From: DATKYV01 sp035528275
GTDB taxonomy: Bacteria; Acidobacteriota; Terriglobia; UBA7540
DNA length: 5,749 bases
Reading direction: 5' to 3'
NCBI GenBank assembly: GCA_035528275.1
Contig: DATKYV010000188.1
Span: forward strand, 1 to 5,749
A program made the position numbers and the translations under genes. Positions 1-5,383 of the stretch are shown here, one piece after another. How positions within the stretch are numbered: the stretch's first letter is position 1; the number at the start of each line of letters is the position of its first letter. The notes under the pieces were generated by a model. The model was not told the DNA's origin, searched no databases, and saw nothing but the letters and a program-made list of their open reading frames with translations.

Positions 1-851
1 TCCTGCCCTTCGTAAGTTAATTGATTGTCGTCGCGTCCCCGCGCATAGTGAACAAAACACCGTGCGGCGGCAAGGAATTCGAAAGCCCGAGCACTTTCGG
101 CCTGCAACGCCTGCGGCCAGACTTCCTCAGGCACCACCCATTGCCCCTGCTTATCAAGCCCGGAGACAAGGGTCAGCCAGCGGGCCACGTGGAAATCGCG
201 CAAACCCCCCGGCGATTCCTTCAGATTGGGCTCCAGGTGGAAGATAGTGTTGCCGTGCTTCTCATGCCGAGCTTGGGTCATTTCCACGAAGCCGCGGATC
301 AAATCCTGGCCGTCCCGGCGGACCAGGTGGGGAATCACTTCACCGCGCAGCCTCTCAAAGAGCGCCGGGTCGCCGGCAAGGTAGCGGCAGTCGAGAAGTG
401 AAGTATTGAATTCCAGGTTGTCGCGGTGCAGCTTACCGCACTCGGCGAGGGTGCGCGGCGTGTGACCGACGCGGAACCGCAAATCCCACAACATGCGCGC
501 CATGGCGGCAACGGCGTCCTTGCGGGACGCTTCCACTTGTCCGTTCAGAGAAAGGAAGAGCAGGTCGACGTCCGAGAAGGGGAAGAGCTCGCGGCGCCCG
601 TAGCCCCCCAAGGCCACAAGGCAGAAGTCCTTGGGGCCGGCCCGCTGGGCAGAGAAAAAGTCGCGATAGAAACCATCAATAACCGTATCGAGGAAGGACG
701 AGCACTCGCGCAGTGCGGCCAGTCCGTCACCGTGGGCTTCGAACCTCTCCCGGATACTGGCCGACTCTACCGCACAGGTGTTCAAAAGCGACGAGGGGAA
801 AGGTGGCGAGGAAGGTCCACCACTATGTTTCACGCGGGGATCACCGGGCAT
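1..851 (-). CDS. glnD: [Protein-PII] uridylyltransferase / uridylyl-removing enzyme, N-terminal part (runs off left edge)
   Basis: Cytoplasmic glutamine sensor that uridylylates PII when glutamine is low and removes the UMP when it is high. About 283 residues are visible. The nucleotidyltransferase signature GGYGRRELFPFSDVDLL sits at residues 82-98, with the metal-binding pair D94 and D96. The GlnD-family motif EPNLKESPGGLRD is at 207-219, followed by the start of the helical linker near residue 270. The HD (UMP-removing) and two ACT (glutamine-binding) domains expected in this roughly 850-900 residue family lie outside the window. The ATG at 851 puts the signature where full-length homologues have it, but only a weak GAGA precedes it. 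The frame is open back to the TAA of the PII gene, so a non-ATG start upstream is possible. It is the third gene of amtB-PII-glnD, next to its own substrate. Identity is very secure; the exact start is not. Confidence 0.94.
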   Translation of the reverse strand, partial: MPGDPRVKHSGGPSSPPFPSSLLNTCAVESASIRERFEAHGDGLAALRECSSFLDTVIDGFYRDFFSAQRAGPKDFCLVALGGYGRRELFPFSDVDLLFLSLNGQVEASRKDAVAAMARMLWDLRFRVGHTPRTLAECGKLHRDNLEFNTSLLDCRYLAGDPALFERLRGEVIPHLVRRDGQDLIRGFVEMTQARHEKHGNTIFHLEPNLKESPGGLRDFHVARWLTLVSGLDKQGQWVVPEEVWPQALQAESARAFEFLAAARCFVHYARGRDDNQLTYEGQ

Positions 852-896
852 GGATAGCGTCTCGAAGAGATTGAGGCGGAGATCCGGGTCGCAGGC

Positions 897-919
897 GGGT
901 CGCCCCGATCGGGCGACCC
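897..919 (-). repeat. Perfect 9-bp inverted repeat (hairpin) between PII gene and glnD
   Basis: Arms gggtcgccc (897-905) and gggcgaccc (911-919) are exact reverse complements around the 5-base loop cgatc. The hairpin is strongly GC-rich and lies 23 bases past the PII stop and 46 bases before the glnD ATG. No T-run follows it on the minus strand, so it is not a canonical intrinsic terminator. It could reduce read-through into glnD or protect the 3' end of an amtB-PII transcript; this role is inferred from position only. Confidence 0.6.
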
Positions 920-941
920 CGCGATGCAACAGGAGAACGCC

Positions 942-1280
942 TTACAGAGCGGCTTCGCCGCGTTCCTCGTTGCGGATGCGAATGGCGTCATCGACCTTGG
1001 AGAGAAAGATCTTGCCATCCCCGATCTTTCCGGTCTTGGCCGTTTTCAGGATCGCCGCGACAGCCGAGTCGACGAGCTTATCGGGGAGAATCATCTCAAG
1101 CTTGACCTTGGGCACCAGGTCCACCGTGTACTCGCTGCCGCGGTAGACTTCCGTGTGACCTTTCTGCCGGCCGTGTCCGCGCACTTCCGAGACCGTCATC
1201 CCTTCCACGCCGATCTCATGGAGGGCCTCCTTGACCGAGTCAAAACGCGAGGGCTGAACGATGGCTTCCAGTTTTGTCAT
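942..1280 (-). CDS. glnB: Nitrogen regulatory protein PII (GlnB/GlnK family)
   Basis: A 112-residue trimeric cytoplasmic signal protein, the full normal length for the family. It binds ATP/ADP and 2-oxoglutarate and controls partners such as AmtB, glutamine synthetase adenylylation and nitrogen regulators. The T-loop spans about 37-55 and has the uridylylation site Y51 in RGSEYTVD. The B-loop TGKIGDGKIF is at 83-92 and the nucleotide-contacting R101 and R103 are in IRIR near the C-terminus. The start is supported by GAGGTG at 1283-1288, four bases before the ATG. The gene sits 106 bases after amtB, which is the usual arrangement for GlnK, the PII that plugs the channel. However, residue 54 is Asp, as in E. 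coli GlnB, where E. coli GlnK has Asn. Family is certain; the GlnB or GlnK label is not. With glnD next door, Y51 is very likely a real modification site. Confidence 0.96.
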   Translation of the reverse strand: MTKLEAIVQPSRFDSVKEALHEIGVEGMTVSEVRGHGRQKGHTEVYRGSEYTVDLVPKVKLEMILPDKLVDSAVAAILKTAKTGKIGDGKIFLSKVDDAIRIRNEERGEAAL

Positions 1281-1386
1281 GGCACCTCATTCCTTGAAAG
1301 ATGGTTAGGTAACCCCCAAGCCTCACTCGGGGCGGGCCCCGTCGCCGCTCCCAACTTGCCGCCCTATCCCCGCTCCGCTCCGGAGC

Positions 1387-2820
1387 TCACGCTTCCAGAT
1401 TGTACCCTTCTTCGCCGTGCTGGGAGAGATCCAGCCCCTGGATCTCGTGATCTTCGGAAACTCGCAGCCCGATGACCGCGTCCACAACCTTCAGAATGAT
1501 CAGCGTCCCGACGATGGCCAAGACCCAGGCAATGAGAACTCCCGCGAGTTGATTGAGGAGTTGGCCCGCGTTGCCTTCGAGCAATCCCATGGCGGTGGAG
1601 TTTCCCTGGCTGTCTTTGAAGAGGGGGTTGATCACGCTGGAGGCCAACAAGCCAGTCAGCAGCGCGCCCACCGTGCCGCCCACGCCGTGCACGCCGAACG
1701 CATCCAGGGAGTCGTCGTACCCCATTCTCGTTTTCACCCGGGCCACCATCCAGTAACAGGCCACGCCGGCAACGAAGCCAATAACCAGCGCCGCCATGGG
1801 TCCTACAAATCCCGAGGCCGGGGTGATGGCCACAAGCCCCGCCACGCCGCCGGAAATCGCGCCGAGCACGCTGGGCTTGCCGTTGCGGACCCACTCCGCA
1901 AGCGCCCAACCCACGGCGGCGGCGGCGAAATGCGTTGCCACGAATGCGCTCGTCGCCAAGCTGCCAGCGCCCAGGGCGCTACCGGCATTGAATCCGAACC
2001 ATCCCACCCACAGCAGGCAGGCTCCGACGAAGCTCAGCACCACGCTGTGCGGCGGCATGGGTTCCTTCGGGAATCCGACTCGTTTACCCAAGTAAAGTGC
2101 GCACACGAGGGCGGAAACGCCGGAGGTGATGTGAACCACGGTGCCACCCGCAAAATCCAGCGTGGGGAGCCGGCCTCCCGCCGCGGCGTTCAACAACCCG
2201 CCTTTGCCCCACACCATGTGGGCCATTGGATCGTAGACGATGATGGACCAGAGGATCATGAACGCGATCATGGCGCTGAACTTCATGCGCTCCGCAAACG
2301 CGCCAACAATCAGCGCCGGGGTGATGATGGCGAACATCAACTGAAAAACCATGAAGCTCTGGGCGGGAACGGTCTCCGCATAGGCGGGATCAGGCGGCGC
2401 TCCCACGCCTCGCAAAAACAGATGGTCCAGCCCGCCGACAAACGCATTGCCCGGACCGTAGGCCAGGCTGTAGCCGAAAAGCGCCCACAGCACCGTGACC
2501 AACGCCATGAGCGTGAAGCTCTGCATCATGGTGGCGAGCACATTTTTCTTGCGGACCAACCCGCCGTAGAAAAGCGCCAGCCCCGGTCCGGTCATCATGA
2601 GAGCCAGCGCCGAGCTGACCAAGAGCCAGGCATTGTCACCGGCGCTTTGCGCCCCCGCCACCTGTTCTTCGAGCTGCGCGACCTTTTCCTGGAGCTGCGG
2701 AGCGTCCGGAGCGGGAGCGGCGTCCTCCTGGGCGGAGGTGGATTGAGCGAATCCCGGGGGGACGGAGCCCCAAGAGATGAGCACCAGCCCCATGAAAAAC
2801 GCGAGGAGCAGCTTTCGCAC
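1387..2820 (-). CDS. amtB: Ammonium transporter AmtB with N-terminal signal peptide
   Basis: A 477-residue inner-membrane ammonium channel (Amt/MEP/Rh family), probably trimeric. The start is a GTG preceded by GGAGGA. It opens a signal peptide: RK, then a hydrophobic stretch to about residue 24, with likely cleavage after GFA. A short charged, heptad-like segment (QLQEKVAQLEEQVAGA, about 43-58) precedes the first membrane helix, which contains GPGLALFYGGLVRKKN. Pore residues are all present: twin histidines H230 (TVVHITSG) and H378 (FGVHGVGG), gate phenylalanines F163 and F277, W204 (HMVWG), S281 (NAGSA) and D222 (LDFAGG). The C-terminal tail has the conserved GLD..HGE..YN motif that transmits PII binding. 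The open frame extends 46 codons upstream to an ATG at 2958, but that stretch reads as non-coding and would bury the signal peptide. First gene of amtB-PII-glnD; PII would close the pore when ammonium rises. Confidence 0.96.
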   Translation of the reverse strand: MRKLLLAFFMGLVLISWGSVPPGFAQSTSAQEDAAPAPDAPQLQEKVAQLEEQVAGAQSAGDNAWLLVSSALALMMTGPGLALFYGGLVRKKNVLATMMQSFTLMALVTVLWALFGYSLAYGPGNAFVGGLDHLFLRGVGAPPDPAYAETVPAQSFMVFQLMFAIITPALIVGAFAERMKFSAMIAFMILWSIIVYDPMAHMVWGKGGLLNAAAGGRLPTLDFAGGTVVHITSGVSALVCALYLGKRVGFPKEPMPPHSVVLSFVGACLLWVGWFGFNAGSALGAGSLATSAFVATHFAAAAVGWALAEWVRNGKPSVLGAISGGVAGLVAITPASGFVGPMAALVIGFVAGVACYWMVARVKTRMGYDDSLDAFGVHGVGGTVGALLTGLLASSVINPLFKDSQGNSTAMGLLEGNAGQLLNQLAGVLIAWVLAIVGTLIILKVVDAVIGLRVSEDHEIQGLDLSQHGEEGYNLEA

Positions 2821-2826
2821 GTGAAA

Positions 2827-2832
2827 TCCTCC
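2827..2832 (-). promoter_or_regulatory. Ribosome binding site deciding the GTG start of amtB
   Basis: GGAGGA lies six bases upstream of the GTG at 2820-2818. The GTG begins a textbook signal peptide, so this site argues for it over the in-frame ATG at 2958. Confidence 0.8.
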
Positions 2833-2875
2833 GTTCGATTTCAATCGGGAGTCAGCCGAAGAAAAGCAAGGGGGA

Positions 2876-2905
2876 ATCATAAGAATGCGCTGGTTGCATA
2901 ACCAA
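2876..2905 (-). promoter_or_regulatory. Candidate sigma70-type promoter for the amtB cluster
   Basis: On the minus strand, TTGGTT (2905-2900) and TATGAT (2881-2876) are separated by 18 bases, giving a leader of roughly 50 bases to the GTG. The -10 is good and the -35 moderate. The -35 lies inside an imperfect palindrome, TGGTT-gcat-AACCA (2891-2904), which could be an operator. No sigma54 promoter (GG-N10-GC) or NtrC-type site was found by eye. Confidence 0.35.
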
Positions 2906-3188
2906 TCAATTCGGTTTATCGCCCGCATAAAAAATGCTTGGCGAAACTCTTTCGTCATACTGCTGTGGGTTATTCAAGTTGACCGGCGCGGGCAAGTCCT
3001 CTCGCCGGGACCTGGCGTCCGGGCTCGAAAGCGTCGGGGAAGAAGTTAAGATGGTAGAATCTCCTCGATCCCGGAGTCCGGAGAACCGAGTACGGTTGGT
3101 TGGGAGCCGTGAGCATGCCTCAGCCGCCTCGGTGTTTCCGTCGAGGCCGTCGCCGCCCGGGATACTCTGTTTAGGAGATGGGCATCCG

Positions 3189-3416
3189 ATGAGAGCATAC
3201 GTCCTGATTAATGTGCGGCCAGGAAAGGTGAGGGATGTCGTGAGCTTCGTGAGCCGGCTGGAAGGCGTGCGTCATGCCGACGCTTGCTGGGGACTGCCGG
3301 ATGTCTTCGTCTACGTAGAAACGCCCGACGAGAAAAAGCTTAATGAACTGGTTATGGATAACCTCCAGAAACTAGAGGGCGTGGAACGGACGGAAACTCA
3401 CATCGTCGTCGAATGA
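3189..3416 (+). CDS. Stand-alone Lrp/AsnC ligand-binding (RAM/SMBD) domain protein
   Basis: A 75-residue protein matching only the C-terminal ligand-binding and oligomerisation domain of Lrp/AsnC regulators. A first beta strand (RAYVLINVRPG, 2-12) leads to a helix. Next comes the turn GVRHADACWGLPDVFVYVE (26-44), a second helix (DEKKLNELVMDNLQKL), and the closing GVERTETHIVVE, which corresponds to the family's GV..T.T.IVL. There is no helix-turn-helix, so it cannot bind DNA by itself. Such small proteins are thought to bind amino acids or to pair with full-length Lrp partners. The start is preceded by AGGAG at 3173-3177, a somewhat long 11 bases away, and an in-frame extension to 2934 was rejected as non-coding. 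The gene is divergent from amtB, which is suggestive for an amino-acid-sensing fold, but a functional link to nitrogen is only inference. Confidence 0.82.
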   Translation: MRAYVLINVRPGKVRDVVSFVSRLEGVRHADACWGLPDVFVYVETPDEKKLNELVMDNLQKLEGVERTETHIVVE

Positions 3417-3563
3417 CTGCCGGCGAGGCTCTTGTCCGGTTCGTGGTGAATTGCCGTGACGGAAGATCTGTGAGGGAAGACCCTCGTGTGGATGGGTTTG
3501 GGAGATAGAACTGAGCCTTGACGCGGGGGACGAATCTCCGATCGCCCGAGCTGGTGAAGCGCC
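3417..3563. other. Convergent intergenic spacer
   Basis: The Lrp-like gene and the REC-GGDEF gene end towards each other across these 147 bases. Only a weak hairpin is visible (GAGGG-aaga-CCCTC, 3472-3485), with no T-tract on either side, so no intrinsic terminator can be called. Confidence 0.4.
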
Positions 3564-4508
3564 CTATAGAAGTGCGGCCTCCGGCGCCAGTTCCACGCGA
3601 TTGGTACCTTGAGTCCTGGCCCGGGCCAAAGCTGCCTCACCGGCTTGAAGAAGGGTCTCGGCGTCCTTGACTTTGTCGCCCGCCGCCACTCCCGCGCAAA
3701 TCGTCACGGTTATCTTGCCCTCCTCACCGGAGGCGAATTTCCCCCACTCCGCGATGTCGATTGGTTCCCTGCTGACACCAGAGCGCAATCTTTCCGCCTG
3801 GTTCTGGGCGCTGGGCGCATCGCATCCGGGGAAAATGACCAGAAACTCCTGCGCCCCGTATCGGCCCACCGTGTCGTAGGGCCGCACGGAGGAACGAATG
3901 CGCCGCGTCGTTTCCCGAAGGACGGCGTCGCCAGCCATGTGCCCGTGCGTTTCGTTGATGCTCTTGAAATGGTCGATTTCGGCGACGATGACACCCACCG
4001 GAGACTTCTCGCGCGACACGCGGGCCAGTTCGCGCCGCAGGGCGTCGAGAATGGCGGTGCGATTCCACAGTCCGGTCAGGGGATCGTGCGTTGTCTGGTA
4101 ACTGATGGCCTCATGCGCGCGTTGAAGATCCCCCTGCATCTCCAAGATGCGCTTTCCCACTCGAAGACGGGTCATGAGCTCGTCGGGGTTCAGAGGCGTC
4201 AGCAGAAAATCGTCCGCCCCGGCGCGAATTCCTTCGATAATGTCCTGCTCGCGGCCTTTGGCCACCGTCACAATGAAATAAACGTAGGGGCCATCCGGGC
4301 GTTTCCTGACCTTCCGGCAGATCTGAAACGCGTCCATTCCGGGGACGGCACTGCCGAGCACGGCCAACCTTGGGGCGGCTTCCTTTTGGAGAGCCTGAAA
4401 CGCTCCCGGTCCGTCGGGAGCCACCACCACATCGTGCCCCCATTTTGTCAGCGTGGCTTCGAGAGATTGGCACGAGGACTTGTCCTCTTGAGCGATCAAG
4501 ATATTCAT
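3564..4508 (-). CDS. REC-GGDEF response regulator with degenerate receiver and GGDEF active sites
   Basis: A 314-residue cytoplasmic protein with the PleD/WspR-like order receiver (about 1-120), linker, GGDEF domain (about 137-308). Normally phosphorylation of the receiver activates synthesis of c-di-GMP from two GTP. Here the receiver lacks all three switch residues: Gly52 replaces the phosphoacceptor Asp (LAVLGSAVPGMD), Val82 replaces the switch Thr/Ser, and Thr104 replaces the Lys (LLTPL); acidic E8 and D9 remain. The GGDEF domain keeps DPLTGLWNR (142-150) and the likely guanine contacts N185 and D194. Its first metal ligand is Glu177 in place of Asp, and the signature reads GAQEF (218-222). 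The c-di-GMP inhibitory site RPYD (209-212) is intact. The start is firm: GGAGG at 4516-4520 lies seven bases before the ATG, and a TGA directly abuts it. I infer phosphorylation-independent and probably non-catalytic function, possibly c-di-GMP binding, or early decay. Confidence 0.92.
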   Translation of the reverse strand: MNILIAQEDKSSCQSLEATLTKWGHDVVVAPDGPGAFQALQKEAAPRLAVLGSAVPGMDAFQICRKVRKRPDGPYVYFIVTVAKGREQDIIEGIRAGADDFLLTPLNPDELMTRLRVGKRILEMQGDLQRAHEAISYQTTHDPLTGLWNRTAILDALRRELARVSREKSPVGVIVAEIDHFKSINETHGHMAGDAVLRETTRRIRSSVRPYDTVGRYGAQEFLVIFPGCDAPSAQNQAERLRSGVSREPIDIAEWGKFASGEEGKITVTICAGVAAGDKVKDAETLLQAGEAALARARTQGTNRVELAPEAALL

Positions 4509-4919
4509 TCACGCGCCTCCTCCCCCGATCGGTGGGCGCCGACCAGAGGCGATGGGGTTCCCGGTCCTGGAGTGGACGGGTTTCCTTTGCGCCGATCGGA
4601 TTGCCGTGGCGGCTCGCTTCCGACATTGCAGGGCCGCCCCGAGAATAGGGTGTGCAAGAAATTCGTCCGCTAACCTCTGGCAAACATTGGGGCGGCACCC
4701 CTCCGCGTCCTGGGCTTCGAGGAATGCCACGGCCTCGCGGACCACGGACAACAGTTTCGCACAGTCGTCAAGAGAATGTCGTGCATTTTCTTGGGGAGAG
4801 GGCCGTTGGCTCCCAGCTGGGTTTAGGGGCTCGCTCCTCGATTTCCCTCGTCCCCAGGGGTCAGGGGTGGGCGTACCTCCCTGGGCGGAACCCGACGTCC
4901 CCGGCAGACAATACCTCAT
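4509..4919 (-). CDS. Doubtful hypothetical ORF upstream of the REC-GGDEF gene
   Basis: An open frame of up to 136 codons ends in a TGA that touches the ATG of the REC-GGDEF gene (TGAATG), a spacing typical of co-translated genes. The first 45 or so residues (rich in G, S, P, R) look non-coding, and the ATG at 4919 has no ribosome site. The middle, about 4590-4785, reads more like protein: LDDCAKLLSVVREAVAFLEA, later LADEFLAHPILGAAL. A rough hand count there shows lowered GC at second codon positions, as in real genes. AHPILGAA loosely resembles the AHTLKGAA motif of histidine phosphotransfer (HPt) domains, which would fit the neighbourhood, but the rest does not match well. I do not recognise it. 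It may be a remnant of a former gene or chance. Nothing else was found in the 446 bases between the flanking genes. Confidence 0.25.
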   Translation of the reverse strand: MRYCLPGTSGSAQGGTPTPDPWGRGKSRSEPLNPAGSQRPSPQENARHSLDDCAKLLSVVREAVAFLEAQDAEGCRPNVCQRLADEFLAHPILGAALQCRKRAATAIRSAQRKPVHSRTGNPIASGRRPPIGGGGA

Positions 4920-4954
4920 CGGGGCACAAGTGTAACTTCGTCTTGCGCAGTCTC

Positions 4955-5383
4955 TTAATCGCCCGGACCCGCGGGGGCTCCTGTTGAGAAGGCGAGGTCC
5001 GACGCCATGGCCCGCTCCACGCGGTTGCGGCCAGCGCTCTTTGCCCTGTTAAGCGCGCCAGGCGCGGCGTGGAGCAAGGCATCAAAGTGCGACGCCTTCG
5101 CGGCCGCGGCTGCCGCCACGCCCAGACTGAGAGTCACGTGAATGCCGAGTCCGGAAACTTCCTGAGGCGCACGACAAACGCTAACTCTCAACCGTTCCGC
5201 GAGCTTCGCGGAAACTTCGACGTCGCCTCCCGGGAAAACGATCAGTAACTCCTCGCCTCCAAACCGGCCGACGCCATCGTAAGCGCGCACGGACGACCCG
5301 ATCCGGCTGGCGACAGCCCGAAGCACACCATCGCCGACTAGGTGGCGAGATGCGGGATCATCCTTGACGACCAAGGTCTTCAT
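4955..5383 (-). CDS. Internally deleted REC-GGDEF protein (probable remnant)
   Basis: A 142-residue ORF that starts like a receiver domain (MKTLVVKDDPASRHL, 1-15) and continues without a break into the second half of a GGDEF domain. That half begins at VGDGVLRAVASRI (16-28), then the inhibitory site RAYD (33-36), the signature GGEEL (42-46) and the terminal RAKSAGRNRVE. Compared with the usual REC-GGDEF layout of roughly 300 residues, most of the receiver, the linker and the front of the GGDEF domain (including the DxD metal motif and the guanine-contacting Asn) are missing. A complete active site therefore cannot form. The frame is preserved across the junction. Its ATG overlaps the TGA of the upstream receiver gene (ATGA), so it would be translationally coupled. 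The frame is open further upstream to 5653, but there it only antiparallels the receiver gene's frame. Likely a deletion remnant or a small c-di-GMP-binding protein; an assembly error is also possible. Confidence 0.72.
   Translation of the reverse strand: MKTLVVKDDPASRHLVGDGVLRAVASRIGSSVRAYDGVGRFGGEELLIVFPGGDVEVSAKLAERLRVSVCRAPQEVSGLGIHVTLSLGVAAAAAAKASHFDALLHAAPGALNRAKSAGRNRVERAMASDLAFSTGAPAGPGD

Larger units (their letters stand above)
2821..3188. other. Divergent intergenic region between amtB and the Lrp-like gene
   Basis: This 368-base region separates two divergently read starts, so it should hold promoters for both. The amtB side is AT-richer (about 2870-2980) and holds the candidate promoter and palindrome. 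The plus-strand side is GC-rich; the best -10 candidate I see is TAGAAT at 3055-3060, without a convincing -35. A small inverted repeat, AACCG-agta-CGGTT (3084-3097), and a tandem CCGGAGT/CCGGAGA (about 3071-3084) are also present. The frame upstream of 3189 is open back to an ATG at 2934, but its translation has no protein-like character. Confidence 0.5.

Noticed and set aside
1328..1341. CGGGGC-gg-GCCCCG inverted repeat between amtB and the PII gene
   Set aside because: A 2-base loop is too tight for a hairpin and there is no T-run; most likely a GC-rich chance palindrome.
1417..2901. 494-codon open frame on the plus strand opposite amtB
   Set aside because: The translation is rich in H, R, G and E with no domain character, a typical antisense shadow of a GC-rich membrane protein gene; amtB on the other strand is unambiguous.
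2821..2958. 46-codon extension of amtB to an upstream ATG
   Set aside because: It would cover the promoter-like sequence and bury the signal peptide; the GTG at 2820 has a good ribosome site.
2820..3000. Sigma54 promoter upstream of the amtB cluster
   Set aside because: No GG-N10-GC element with reasonable flanks found on the minus strand in this stretch by eye.
2934..3188. In-frame N-terminal extension of the Lrp-like gene
   Set aside because: The added 85 residues are low-quality S/R/P-rich sequence, and the RAM domain starts exactly at the ATG at 3189, which has an upstream AGGAG.
3472..3485. GAGGG-aaga-CCCTC hairpin between the convergent genes as a bidirectional terminator
   Set aside because: Only five base pairs and no T-tract on either strand.
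3609..4673. 354-codon open frame on the plus strand opposite the REC-GGDEF gene
   Set aside because: No recognisable domain; it mirrors the REC-GGDEF gene, whose motifs and ribosome site are clear.
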